64,000 nt of DNA from Acinetobacter geminorum (GTDB lineage: Bacteria; Pseudomonadota; Gammaproteobacteria; Pseudomonadales; Moraxellaceae): assembly GCF_013009345.1 (NCBI RefSeq), contig NZ_JABELE010000005.1, positions 13,051-77,050 of the forward strand, given 5' to 3'. The notes beneath the pieces are model-generated. The model made no database searches and was not told the DNA's origin. It saw nothing but the letters and a program-made list of their open reading frames with translations. Below, in pieces: positions 46,360 through 55,706 of the stretch (position 1 is the first letter of the stretch; the number at the start of each line of letters is the position of its first letter). The position numbers and the translations under genes are program-made.

Positions 46360-47427
46360 TTATTTCACCATAGACTCTATTCGATCAAGCTCCCACACCC
46401 CACCTGCTGCCAAGCCTTTGCACATACCTGTCCACATATTCTTAGTATGTACAAAACTCTTGCCATCCCACACCCATTCTTCACTTACCCAGCAGTCTCC
46501 AATGCCTCTTCCCTTTTGAGCACTACTGATCATACCGCTATCAAAATCTGAAGCGGATTCAGTCACAAACGCGGCCTTACCATTTAATGACTCATCTAGC
46601 ACCCAAGCGCCATACCCTTCGTTATAGGCGCCTCTCCAGCACAACGTAGTCGCCAGAACTTTCTTATTGGTTAGTTTATATAGCTCAATTTTCTGTGGTT
46701 CAGCTCCATCGCTATTACCACTATAAACACCTTCACAAAAACCGTCTTCTTTCGGATTCGGTTTAGCAGCCATCAAACTACGGTGTATTGCTTGGTACTG
46801 TTTATTTTTAGGCTGTAAAGTTAAATAAGGTTTGTTTGAAGTCTTAATACGTTTAACAAGTAGTTTTGGCTCAGGCATAAGCACTTTGGCTTCATTGGCG
46901 CTGCCCTTTTTAACCAAAGCACCAACAGTTCCGATACGCTTCTGAAAATCATCCATTTTTAATAACACAGCAGTCATTCCAGCATCAGAAATTTTCCATT
47001 CATGCTGCGCATTTTTAAATAAAATTTCGGTCTTCTGTTTGGATTGCTGTAGTAGAGCATTGACTTGCGAGCTGTTCAGTTTACCCATAAGTGGTAACTC
47101 AGTACCATCTACACTCACAGCGCCTAAATCTTTGCCATTTATATAAAAATGAATATTTTTAAGCTGGTTTGCTGGCATGCTTTGTTCATAGTCTGACAAA
47201 GCAAATTCAATCTGCACAGGTTGTTTTGGGCCAGCTTTACGTGTTAATAAAATTGAAGCAGGATTGTCACCATTTTCCTCGTTTTGATAACCTGCTGCCT
47301 TACAGGTGCCTGTATTACTGCAAGAGATTTCCCACTCTTGGTGAGAAAATGAAATACCTTTGATATCTTGAGCAAAACTATAAGAACTTATTACTGCCAA
47401 ACAACCAATTGAAAGTATATTTTTCAT
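46360..47427 (-). CDS. Exported DUF1176-family protein
   Basis: A 355-residue protein with a signal peptide 'MKNILSIGCLAVISSYSFAQ'. The mature part opens 'ISFSHQEWEISCSNTGTCKAAGY' and ends 'GDCWVSEEWVWDGKSFVHTKNMWTGMCKGLAAGGVWELDRIES'. This disulfide-rich Trp-rich pattern is that of DUF1176 (PF06674), an uncharacterised periplasmic family of proteobacteria. Length fits. Confidence 0.85.
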   Translation of the reverse strand: MKNILSIGCLAVISSYSFAQDIKGISFSHQEWEISCSNTGTCKAAGYQNEENGDNPASILLTRKAGPKQPVQIEFALSDYEQSMPANQLKNIHFYINGKDLGAVSVDGTELPLMGKLNSSQVNALLQQSKQKTEILFKNAQHEWKISDAGMTAVLLKMDDFQKRIGTVGALVKKGSANEAKVLMPEPKLLVKRIKTSNKPYLTLQPKNKQYQAIHRSLMAAKPNPKEDGFCEGVYSGNSDGAEPQKIELYKLTNKKVLATTLCWRGAYNEGYGAWVLDESLNGKAAFVTESASDFDSGMISSAQKGRGIGDCWVSEEWVWDGKSFVHTKNMWTGMCKGLAAGGVWELDRIESMVK

Positions 47428-47551
47428 TATTTCATGTCTCGATTGGTCTGTTTTATTATGAAGTTAATAATAGCGTTAAATTTTGAGTTACCGTCTAGTT
47501 TAAAAGAATATGTTAGATTTATATAAGATTTAAATTGATTACTTTCTAAAA

Positions 47552-48301
47552 ATGAAAAAACTGAATTTTTTATTATTTACTGCATTTACCTGTCTAACCT
47601 CATCTGCTTATGCAGAAGTAAAAAGTTTTACACCCCATTTCCCCAAATTTTATAGCTCTGCTGCAACCCGCAAAGCAGACAATCAGTTCTACACTCTAGG
47701 AGAGGCAAAATTTTTAAACGGCGTTACAGTTCCGTTTTATGGTGTTACTGCACAGAACCCAATAGAGGATGGTTTACTTAAAGATTTTGAAAAATGCACG
47801 CCTAAAAGCTGCCGTTTTAATTTTCAACTCGATGCTCAACATGCCAAGCAACTCAAGCTTCTTGCATTACCTGAAACAGATTTAGTGCTCGTTCCAAGAA
47901 ATTGGCAAGATGTGCAAGCAAATGCAGGTGCGTATGGAACTGGTTTTGCTCTAATAATGAGTCCAGATCAGAAGCAAGCAATAAAACTTTACGACTCTTC
48001 ATTTTGCGTTGGATGTGGCTTACCGAATGCAACGCTTTATTTTCCCGAACTATTAAAAGAAAGTCTGGAAAATGAATTTGGCGGATTTAAAGATCCTAAA
48101 AAACTCATCCATATTGTTCACCCATCTAAAAAAGTGGCTTTTTTTAGTTATCAAATTCCACAAGTGAACAATAAAACCCATGGCATTGCCAAATATTATG
48201 ATGAAGACACTTTTAACTATAAAGAAATTCAAGTCACCTTAGATAAATCCCAACAATCTTTAGTTGGCCCTATCCTTAATTTTTATAATGCAACACACTA
48301 A
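47552..48301 (+). CDS. Exported protein, function unknown
   Basis: A 249-residue protein with a signal peptide 'MKKLNFLLFTAFTCLTSSAYA'. The mature part contains 'KCTPKSCRFNF' (Cys pair) and 'YDSSFCVGCGLPNATLYFPEL', so a disulfide-rich secreted or periplasmic protein. It is divergent from the DUF1176 gene and has no obvious ribosome binding site. No family is recognised. Confidence 0.7.
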   Translation: MKKLNFLLFTAFTCLTSSAYAEVKSFTPHFPKFYSSAATRKADNQFYTLGEAKFLNGVTVPFYGVTAQNPIEDGLLKDFEKCTPKSCRFNFQLDAQHAKQLKLLALPETDLVLVPRNWQDVQANAGAYGTGFALIMSPDQKQAIKLYDSSFCVGCGLPNATLYFPELLKESLENEFGGFKDPKKLIHIVHPSKKVAFFSYQIPQVNNKTHGIAKYYDEDTFNYKEIQVTLDKSQQSLVGPILNFYNATH

Positions 48302-48315
48302 TCCAATACTTATAA

Positions 48316-48343
48316 AAAAACCCGCTTTCGCGGGCTTTTTTTT
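48316..48343. terminator. Bidirectional intrinsic terminator
   Basis: CCCGC/GCGGG with a TTTC loop and long A and T tracts, between the exported protein gene and sbmA. Confidence 0.85.
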
Positions 48344-49539
48344 TACTTGTGTAATATCGATTCAAAAGCTTTTAAACGCTTATAAATTGAAAGCAATTCA
48401 ATAATCGTTTTCCATGAACTAATTAAATATTGGAAGGATTCACGAACCTTATCGAATACACCACCAATTTGGTTAATCAAGCCTAACGTCATCTTCCCAC
48501 TTGCAATTGCAGGAAATAAAACAACTAGACTATATAAAATATCTAATTGCTTATACCAAGTTGCTACCAAGTTAAAGTAAGCATAATGAAAATAGAGGCG
48601 GAAGTAGTTTTTACGAACTCTGCTAAATAGTTCTTTTAAAGTAGCTGGTCTTGCACGCTCTGCATGATCTTCACCATAAACTAATTCTTTACGATAAGCC
48701 GCTTCTACTTTTTGATTATTAAATTGGAGTCCAGGTAATTTAATACCAACCACCATTAAAAGAACAGTACCAAAAGCAGCCCATACAATTGCAGCCCATA
48801 CTAGAGAATGTTCTAGTTCACCAACAATTGGTAAAACAGGAACATGTTTAGACAGTTGAAATAAAATAGGTAAAAAGGCAATTAAGATCATAACAGCTTT
48901 CACCAGTTCAACGCCTAAGTCTTCCATAATGGTTGCAAAGCGCATAGTGTCTTCTTGCACACGCTGTGAAGCCCCCTCGATATGACGAAGCTTTTCCCAA
49001 TGTTCTGTGTAATATTCATTCATTGCTGTACGCCAGCGGAATACATAATGGCTTGTAAAAAAGGCATTAATCACAGCAAGAGTCACAGCCACCATAGCAA
49101 TATAAAGAAAGACCATTGTCTCACTATATAATGCTGAGAGGTCTCCTCCGCCATCCGAAAGCATTTTTTGAATTAAATCCCAAAATGGTACATACCATGC
49201 ATTAATCGCAACACTGACTTGAACACCAAACCAAATATTAAACAAAATAAATGCGGAACCCCACACTGACCAACCCTGCCATGGATTATTAGAAACAATT
49301 TTCCAAAATCCAGCAAAGAGCGCAGTAGAGATTAAAAACCAGACATAAAACCATAAGAAAGTTGGAGACCAAAAACGGCTCACACCCACTGGTAGTTGAG
49401 CATCATGATAGCCTTGAGGAAACCCGATAAAAGTTCCCCACGTGTTTCCACCTGAATACCAAAGCATCATATTGAGTGCGATCCAAATGACCGCAGATAT
49501 AAAGAAATACCGTGGTGATGGAAAAAATGATTTGAACAT
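48343..49539 (-). CDS. sbmA: Peptide antibiotic transporter SbmA/BacA family
   Basis: A 398-residue inner-membrane protein of the SbmA/BacA family (proton-driven import of proline-rich peptides, microcins and others). About seven hydrophobic helices are visible ('FFISAVIWIALNMMLWY', 'FLWFYVWFLISTALFAGFW', 'MVFLYIAMVAVTLAVINAFF'). The family segment 'FRWRTAMNEYYTEHWEKLRHIEGASQRVQEDTMRFATIMEDLG' is diagnostic. It lacks the ATPase domain of ABC homologues. Confidence 0.92.
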   Translation of the reverse strand: MFKSFFPSPRYFFISAVIWIALNMMLWYSGGNTWGTFIGFPQGYHDAQLPVGVSRFWSPTFLWFYVWFLISTALFAGFWKIVSNNPWQGWSVWGSAFILFNIWFGVQVSVAINAWYVPFWDLIQKMLSDGGGDLSALYSETMVFLYIAMVAVTLAVINAFFTSHYVFRWRTAMNEYYTEHWEKLRHIEGASQRVQEDTMRFATIMEDLGVELVKAVMILIAFLPILFQLSKHVPVLPIVGELEHSLVWAAIVWAAFGTVLLMVVGIKLPGLQFNNQKVEAAYRKELVYGEDHAERARPATLKELFSRVRKNYFRLYFHYAYFNLVATWYKQLDILYSLVVLFPAIASGKMTLGLINQIGGVFDKVRESFQYLISSWKTIIELLSIYKRLKAFESILHK

Positions 49540-49721
49540 TGAGCGTGGATATCCCTATATTTCTTCAAATTTACAATGAAAGGAATACTAAAACCTAAAC
49601 CTTAAAATTGTGAAGGGTAAAGTTTAGAGAATTGTCAGTTTTTCCTATTCCATTGAAGGATTTGATCGTTTTTTTGTAAATTAATCCCTTTTTTGGCAAT
49701 TTAATCCATTTAAATTACCTT

Positions 49722-49749
49722 GTCTATGACTCTTGATAGAGTCATAGAC
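49722..49749. repeat. Perfect 12-bp inverted repeat between ilvA-like gene and sbmA
   Basis: GTCTATGACTCT and AGAGTCATAGAC with a 4-nt loop, perfect. On the minus strand it follows the threonine ammonia-lyase stop but has no T-tract, so it is either a weak terminator or an operator-like site. Confidence 0.55.
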
Positions 49750-49776
49750 GGCTTTTATAACACAGTGATACAGAGA

Positions 49777-51012
49777 TTAAATCTCTTCCTTACGAACAAT
49801 ATAGCCTTCTAATTGCATTGCTTGAATAAGCAAATCTAGGTCCGAGGCACTTTTTAATTCGACATCAACGCTCACAGCGCTTTCTTTGGCACGGCTTGTT
49901 GCCGCAAAGCGTTCATGACGCAGCTCATAAATATTACCGCCCTGCTCAGCAATAATGGCTGTTAAACGAGCTAAGGCACCTGGATTATCAGGTAATTCAA
50001 CACGAATACGAACCATACGGCCTGTACGAGTTAAATGGCGTTGTAATACAGAGACCATAACACGTGTATCAATATTGCCACCTGACAGAACCACACCTAA
50101 TTTATGACCTAAAAACAGATCGGGACGCGACATAATTGCAGCAATACCTGTCGCCCCTGCTCCTTCACATACTGTTTTTTCAATATTAAGTAACAGCGCA
50201 ATTGCCTCTTCAATCATGTCTTCAGTGACAACAACAATGTCATCAACATATTCTTTAGCAACTTGGGTCGTAAGCTCACCTGGAGTTTTTACCGCAATAC
50301 CTTCAGCAACTGTAGAGCCCATTGAAACGGCATGTTGATAATTACAAAGTAGTTTTGCCATACTTGGGTATACAACTGATTGTACCCCAATAATTTTTAT
50401 TTTTGGATTGATCGCCTTAGCAGCAATTGCAATACCAGAAATTAAACCACCACCACCAATTGGCACAACCAGAATATCCAGATCAGGCACAGCTACAAGC
50501 ATTTCAAGTGCAATAGTTCCCTGACCTGCAATAATTTCAGCATCATCAAATGGGTGGATAATCGTTAAAGATTCTTCTTGTGCAACACGGTGCATTTCAG
50601 CAGCAGCTTCTGAAAAGTCCTGCCCATGCAAAATAACGCGTGCACCATACTCACGTACTCGTTGTACCTTAACGTTTGGTGTCGATTTCGGCATCACAAT
50701 GGTCGCGGTCACACCTGTCCGCTGAGCATGGTAGGCTACACCTTGGGCGTGGTTGCCTGCCGAAGCTGCAATAACACCATGTTGCTTTTCTTGCTCAGAT
50801 AAACACAACAGTTTATTTAGAGCACCCCGCTCTTTAAATGAAGCTGTAAATTGTAAGTTTTCAAATTTCAACCACATCTCAGCCCCTAAGGTTTTAGAAA
50901 TGGTTTCTGAGAAAACAAAGGGAGTTTTTACAACTAAACCTTCCAAACGCTCTGCGGCAGCATGAACATCATCTAATGTTGGAAAGCCATTTTTAACCTG
51001 TTGCTGTATCAT
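49777..51012 (-). CDS. Threonine ammonia-lyase (threonine dehydratase), medium form with ACT domain
   Basis: A 411-residue PLP enzyme. The catalytic Lys is in 'ASFKERGALNKL' and the Gly loop 'PIGGGGLISG' lies near residue 185. The C-terminal ACT domain is 'VRIRVELPDNPGALARLTAIIAEQGGNIYELRHER'. It deaminates threonine (and serine) to 2-oxobutyrate, feeding isoleucine or catabolism. The single ACT domain and length fit the TdcB-like form (TIGR01127), not the two-ACT biosynthetic IlvA. Confidence 0.93.
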   Translation of the reverse strand: MIQQQVKNGFPTLDDVHAAAERLEGLVVKTPFVFSETISKTLGAEMWLKFENLQFTASFKERGALNKLLCLSEQEKQHGVIAASAGNHAQGVAYHAQRTGVTATIVMPKSTPNVKVQRVREYGARVILHGQDFSEAAAEMHRVAQEESLTIIHPFDDAEIIAGQGTIALEMLVAVPDLDILVVPIGGGGLISGIAIAAKAINPKIKIIGVQSVVYPSMAKLLCNYQHAVSMGSTVAEGIAVKTPGELTTQVAKEYVDDIVVVTEDMIEEAIALLLNIEKTVCEGAGATGIAAIMSRPDLFLGHKLGVVLSGGNIDTRVMVSVLQRHLTRTGRMVRIRVELPDNPGALARLTAIIAEQGGNIYELRHERFAATSRAKESAVSVDVELKSASDLDLLIQAMQLEGYIVRKEEI

Positions 51013-51167
51013 TTATCCAGTCAGCCTCAATACACTACAAATCAATTATTTTTTAAAAACGGCAACAATATTTCATATTGACCATTAGAGTTTTCAGCAT
51101 ATCCAACATATCTCTAATATACAAAAAATTTTATTCCAAAAATTGAAGATTTAAACTTCCATAAAAA

Positions 51168-51184
51168 AAGCCCTTTGTGGGCTT
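51168..51184. terminator. Intrinsic terminator of the patatin gene
   Basis: AAGCCC/GGGCTT hairpin flanked by A- and T-tracts, downstream of the minus-strand gene ending at 51216. Confidence 0.8.
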
Positions 51185-51215
51185 TTTATTTAATTTTCAG
51201 AATATTAACGTTTAT

Positions 51216-52190
51216 TTATTGGCTTTGAGCACTCAAGCCTTCCGTAGACATATTTTGTTCAGCTATTTTTTCATCAATAGCAAACTGAATATCAGAAAGC
51301 TTGGCATTAGCTGCATCCATACCAGATTTCATAGTAGCTTCACGGCCTTTGACATCAAAAATATGTGCTTTTTCTCTTAAATCTGGCTGAATAACAACAT
51401 CTGCATATTGCAATTCTTCTGCTGCCAAACGCCCTTGCATAATATTAATATTCTGATTAAACAGTCCCCAAACATTCGAAGTTTCTGTATAAATAGGTTG
51501 AGCTAGAATATCAACTGCAATAATGACATCAGCACCTAAATCACGAGCCACTTCAACTGGCACAGGACTCACTAAGCCGCCATCAACATATTCAGATTTA
51601 CCAATTTTAGTCGGCACAAACATACTCGGAATCGAAGCAGAGGCTCTCACGGCTTGCCCAGTATTGCCGTAGTTAAATACGGTCTTAGTGCCATGCTTCA
51701 GTTCAGTTGCCACCACATACATTGGAATCTTCATTTTTTCGAGTGGCATATTATTTACTTGCTGGTTAACGTAGTTCTCTACTTTTTTGCCATCAAAAAA
51801 GCCTTTTAAACCGATACTAATATCACGGACATCGCCAGCTTTCATTTTTAAAGCAGTATCACGCAGTTCAGCAGGTGTTTTACCACTCGCATAAATTGCT
51901 CCAACAATACTACCCGCACTCGTACCTACAATAAAATCTGGGCGAATACCATGTTGTTCTAAAACTTCAATCACCCCTATATGAGCATAACCTCGTGCTC
52001 CACCGCTACCCAATACAAGCGCAACAATAGGACGTTTTTGCATTTTTTTAATTCTTGCAAAAGGTTGATCGACAGGACGAGCATAAGCTTCTGTCGTTTG
52101 CGGTTTTAGAGCAGCAGACAAGTGTGTGGTGGTCTGGCATCCCGCCAACACCATAGAGAGTCCGAGAACCCACAATTTAAGCTGTTTCAT
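51216..52190 (-). CDS. Patatin-like phospholipase lipoprotein (RssA/NTE-like)
   Basis: A 324-residue lipoprotein; start ATG 52190, while the upstream GTG is not needed. The N-terminal lipobox is 'MKQLKLWVLGLSMVLAGC'. The patatin domain shows the oxyanion loop 'LVLGSGGARGYAHIG', the nucleophile 'GTSAGS' and the catalytic 'VDGG'. It probably acts as lysophospholipase or esterase at the outer or inner membrane periplasmic face. Confidence 0.92.
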   Translation of the reverse strand: MKQLKLWVLGLSMVLAGCQTTTHLSAALKPQTTEAYARPVDQPFARIKKMQKRPIVALVLGSGGARGYAHIGVIEVLEQHGIRPDFIVGTSAGSIVGAIYASGKTPAELRDTALKMKAGDVRDISIGLKGFFDGKKVENYVNQQVNNMPLEKMKIPMYVVATELKHGTKTVFNYGNTGQAVRASASIPSMFVPTKIGKSEYVDGGLVSPVPVEVARDLGADVIIAVDILAQPIYTETSNVWGLFNQNINIMQGRLAAEELQYADVVIQPDLREKAHIFDVKGREATMKSGMDAANAKLSDIQFAIDEKIAEQNMSTEGLSAQSQ

Positions 52191-52324
52191 GGCCCATCTT
52201 CGCACTATGAGGTTTAAGTTCGGATTGCAATTTTAGTTGCTACTTTCGTGAAAAGCTGTAGTGAATTTATTTAATTTGTCATGTTTAAAATTTAGACTCA
52301 AGTATTTTATTTATCGCCTATATG

Positions 52325-52354
52325 AAAAAGGCCCCTTATGTATAAGAGGCCTTT
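52325..52354. terminator. Bidirectional intrinsic terminator
   Basis: AAAAGGCC...CTTAT/ATAAG...GGCCTTTT imperfect long hairpin, downstream of the symporter gene. Confidence 0.8.
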
Positions 52355-52360
52355 TGAAAC

Positions 52361-53836
52361 TTACCAGATATCTGAATCAACTTTTTTCTTCAATTCCGGA
52401 TACTTGTCAATTTTAAACTCAGGCTCTTTGATGCCTCGTTTCAATTGCTCACGGTAATCTTTTAACAAAGTACGTGCCATTGGCGTTAACAGTAAGATCG
52501 CAATCAAGTTAATGGTTGCCATGATACCCATAAATAAGTCAGCCATAGACCAAACGAGTGGAACACTACCGATTGCACCGAAGTACACCATGACCAATAC
52601 AAAAATACGGAAGATGAACATAACTTTCGGGTTGTTATTAATAAACTGTACATTACCTTCTGCATAGGCATAGTTACCTAGTACAGCTGAATAACAGAAT
52701 AAGAATAATAAAACTGCAAGGAAATCAGCCCCCCAATGTCCAACTTGAGTTTCTAAGGCACGTTGTGTTAATTCAACACCAACAAAACCTGCGTCTTGGT
52801 AAACGCCAGAAACTAAGATAATGATTGCGGTACTTGTACATACAATGAACGTATCTACGAATACACCAAGCATTTGTACTAAACCTTGGTTTACAGGATG
52901 TTTTACATCAGATGCAGCAGCTGCGTTTGGCGCAGAACCCATACCTGCTTCGTTTGAGAACAAACCACGCTTAATACCTTGCATCATTGCCATAGATACA
53001 GCAGCACCAAAGAAACCACCTGCCGCAGCATTGAATTGGAAAGCTTCAGTCACAATCAGCTTTAAAATATCCGGCAAAATTGCATAGTTACTAATTGCAA
53101 TATAGAGAGCAACGGCTAGATAGAGACCCGCTTTTAAAGGTACAAACATCTCCGCAAATTTAGCGATACGCTTAATACCACCAAAAATTGCCAATGCAAC
53201 CATAACGACAAGCGCAAGACCAACCCATGAAATTTCTAGATCAACCCCACCTAAATGAGCAATAAGATTGGCTTTGTCCCAACCCCAAGCATGTGAAGAA
53301 GCATTAGCAATCGCATTGATTTGGACTGAGTTGAATACGAAACCGTAGGTAAAGATGAGTGCTAGTGCGAAAACCACACCAAAGGTTTTACTGCGTAAAC
53401 CTTGGGTAATATAGTAAGCTGGCCCACCGCGGAACTGTTTAGTCTTGTTATCTCTAACTTTAAAGAGCTGAGCAAGTGTAGACTCAATAAAAGCAGAGCT
53501 CATACCAAGGAGAGCAGTTACCCACATCCAGAACACAGCACCAGGACCACCAATTGCGATCGCAATTGCCACACCTGCAATGTTACCGACCCCAACACGG
53601 CTCGCAAGACCCGTTACAAACGCTTGGAAAGGTGTAAGTCCATGCTCATCTTCGCCTTCTGTACGGCTGCTTTTCATGACACGGATACTTTGCAAGAACA
53701 TGCGAATCTGCACTGCCCCTGTTAAGACCGTATAAAAAATACCGACAGCCAGCAAGAAAATAACCAGAAAATCCCATAAAGGATCATTAAAAAATTGTAC
53801 CCACGACATCAGTGTGGCATTGAGTTGTTCATTCAT
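52361..53836 (-). CDS. Alanine/glycine:cation (Na+) symporter, AGCS family
   Basis: A 491-residue integral membrane transporter. The AGCS signature 'GVGNIAGVAIAIAIGGPGAVFWMWVTALLGMSSAFIESTLAQL' lies near residue 82 and 'GIKRGLFSNEAGMGSAPNAAAAS' near residue 290. About eleven membrane helices are seen. It takes up D/L-alanine or glycine with sodium. It is a monocistronic gene with a terminator. Confidence 0.94.
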   Translation of the reverse strand: MNEQLNATLMSWVQFFNDPLWDFLVIFLLAVGIFYTVLTGAVQIRMFLQSIRVMKSSRTEGEDEHGLTPFQAFVTGLASRVGVGNIAGVAIAIAIGGPGAVFWMWVTALLGMSSAFIESTLAQLFKVRDNKTKQFRGGPAYYITQGLRSKTFGVVFALALIFTYGFVFNSVQINAIANASSHAWGWDKANLIAHLGGVDLEISWVGLALVVMVALAIFGGIKRIAKFAEMFVPLKAGLYLAVALYIAISNYAILPDILKLIVTEAFQFNAAAGGFFGAAVSMAMMQGIKRGLFSNEAGMGSAPNAAAASDVKHPVNQGLVQMLGVFVDTFIVCTSTAIIILVSGVYQDAGFVGVELTQRALETQVGHWGADFLAVLLFLFCYSAVLGNYAYAEGNVQFINNNPKVMFIFRIFVLVMVYFGAIGSVPLVWSMADLFMGIMATINLIAILLLTPMARTLLKDYREQLKRGIKEPEFKIDKYPELKKKVDSDIW

Positions 53837-53904
53837 ACTCGGTCCGCTTACGTTCTTGCTAATGTGCTAATAGCACAAGCCAAAATACTGCAATAAACAA
53901 AAAA

Positions 53905-53922
53905 GCCCCTCAAAATAGGGAC
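53905..53922 (-). terminator. Intrinsic terminator
   Basis: On the minus strand the stem GTCCCT/AGGGGC (one U-G pair) is followed by TTTTTT. It lies downstream of the small gene at 53936. Confidence 0.65.
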
Positions 53923-53935
53923 TTCTTCAGTACAT

Positions 53936-54103
53936 TTAAGAAAAAACTTTTAATGTCACTTGAATAGCAATTAACGTCACAAGTTTAAGCAACATAATGC
54001 CCAGCACTAAGCCTTTGAAGGTCGCATGAGAGAAAGCACCCTTCAGATAAAATGAATTCATCGCACCACTGAACATATTCCCATTTGGGTGAACAGAATG
54101 CAT
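53936..54103 (-). CDS. Small membrane protein, function unknown
   Basis: A frame of 55 residues from the ATG at 54103 (a TTG at 54133 is possible) to the stop just before an intrinsic terminator. The C-terminal 'ATFKGLVLGIMLLKLVTLIAIQVTLKVF' is one membrane helix. The ribosome binding site is weak, so the start is uncertain. The terminator directly downstream supports transcription. Function is unknown. Confidence 0.45.
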   Translation of the reverse strand: MHSVHPNGNMFSGAMNSFYLKGAFSHATFKGLVLGIMLLKLVTLIAIQVTLKVFS

Positions 54104-54259
54104 CGACTCGGCTACAAACTTGGAAACTAACAAATGACCACCGCTAAATCAGCTCGCTTAATGATTCCCATCAATTAATCGAGTTATAAAAATCTGGATT
54201 TAAGCCAATAAGCATATTTACATATACTTGAGAGCGAATGTCTAAAATGGATATGAATT

Positions 54260-54463
54260 TCAAAGACTGTAACGAGCCATCGCCATAACGCGGCTATCTG
54301 CGCCCTTTTCCCTCTGATTGGAGAAGAGTGCATTTAGATCTGTACCAAGCTGTTGTATTTCTTGTGGCTCAGTAGTTGCGTGAGTTACGTTCATTTTCAT
54401 GGTTGCAATGGTAATCGCCAATCCTTGTTTCATGAACTGCTTGTTGATGAGCGGTAAACTCAT
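54260..54463 (-). CDS. 67-residue protein, function unknown
   Basis: The start is the ATG at 54463 with a perfect AAGGAG ribosome binding site; the longer frame to 54631 is rejected. The product is 67 residues, Met/Thr/Gln-rich, 'MKQGLAITIATMKMNVTHATTEPQEIQQLGTDLNALFSNQREKG', with no membrane helix or signal. It ends with 'SRVMAMARYSL'. No family is recognised. Confidence 0.55.
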   Translation of the reverse strand: MSLPLINKQFMKQGLAITIATMKMNVTHATTEPQEIQQLGTDLNALFSNQREKGADSRVMAMARYSL

Positions 54464-54973
54464 GTAAAGCTCCTTATTCCTCGTGTATTTCTCCATTTCT
54501 ACATCCAAATCCTTTTTGTAAAGGGATTTTGTATGCAGCCATTTCTTTCCTAACATGAGTATGGAGAAATCATACCTGCGTAAAAAAGTCGGTATTATGC
54601 AGAAATTTAAAATTTTGTGTATGTTTTTCATTAAAATTTTATGTTATTTCCGATTGTTTTTTATCCAAAACCATCTGTTTTGCACTGTTTTTAAACATAT
54701 TATACCTTTTTTTCAATTGAGTGATTTTTAATCCATCTAATGCTATAGATTTATTTTTATAGTCAAAAACATCATACTTTTTTGTCTATTTAGATCTAAA
54801 GTGGCATATTCACATTAGAGTTAATTAGACATCATATCCAAACTAAACACATCATCATATCTTTAAGGATACCCCTTTTCTAATATTTTTTGCTTATAAA
54901 TGAAGTACTTTCAAAACATGAAATTAAGCTTCAAAAAAGTATTAAGTATTTAAGAAAAGATATAGGAGTACGC
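54464..54973. other. 510-bp AT-rich intergenic region
   Basis: Between the small gene and the divergent nitroreductase. It is strongly AT-rich with runs of T and A, and no coding frame or clear promoter is supported. An in-frame extension of the nitroreductase to 54890 lies here but lacks a ribosome binding site. Confidence 0.55.
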
Positions 54974-55681
54974 ATGAATCTGGAACAAGTTCGTCTCGTT
55001 GATGAAGCTATCACTTCTCGACATTCTGTCCGCGCTTTTTTAAATACCCCAATTGAGCCAGAAGTCATTAAAGATATATTACGAGTCGCAAGTCGAGCAC
55101 CTTCTGGAACGAACACCCAACCATGGAAAGTCTATGTGATCGCAGGCAAAAAGCGTGATGAAATAGTTGAACGTGTCTGTGCTGCACAAATTGAAGTTTC
55201 AAAAAATCCTGAACTTGCAGAACAATATAAAGAAACTTTTGCCTATTACCCTGAAAAATGGATATCCCCTTTTATTGACCGCCGCCGCGAAAATGGTTGG
55301 GGCCTTTATGGTTTACTCGAAATCAAAAAGGGCGAAAAAGAAAAAATGGCTGAACAGCAGCTACGTAATTTTAAATTGTTCGATGCACCAGTCGGCCTTT
55401 TCTTTACCGTAAATAAAACTATGGGAATCGGTTCTAAAATGGATATCGCCATGATGATCCAAAACGTGATGGTCGCTGCCAAGGCGCGTGGCTTAGATAC
55501 ATGCCCACAAGCAGCTTGGAATCATTTTCACCCTATTGTTTTAGATATAGTGGGTGCATCAGATGACGAAGAACTAGTATGTGCAATTGCATTAGGCCAT
55601 GCTGACCCTAATCATATTGTAAATACCTTTATCACACCTAGAGAACCTGTTGAAAATTTCACAGTTTTTCTAGACGAATAA
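54974..55681 (+). CDS. Nitroreductase family FMN oxidoreductase
   Basis: A 235-residue FMN-binding nitroreductase; start ATG 54974 with AGGAG nine bases upstream. It shows 'AITSRHSVRAFLNTPI' (the family 'R.S.R.F' motif), 'ASRAPSGTNTQPWKVYVI', and the C-terminal 'ELVCAIALGHAD'. It reduces nitroaromatics or quinones with NAD(P)H in the cytosol. It is a single gene, convergent to the Bcr/CflA pump. Confidence 0.92.
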   Translation: MNLEQVRLVDEAITSRHSVRAFLNTPIEPEVIKDILRVASRAPSGTNTQPWKVYVIAGKKRDEIVERVCAAQIEVSKNPELAEQYKETFAYYPEKWISPFIDRRRENGWGLYGLLEIKKGEKEKMAEQQLRNFKLFDAPVGLFFTVNKTMGIGSKMDIAMMIQNVMVAAKARGLDTCPQAAWNHFHPIVLDIVGASDDEELVCAIALGHADPNHIVNTFITPREPVENFTVFLDE

Positions 55682-55706
55682 GCTATAAGTGGCCATTCTC
55701 TAAAAG

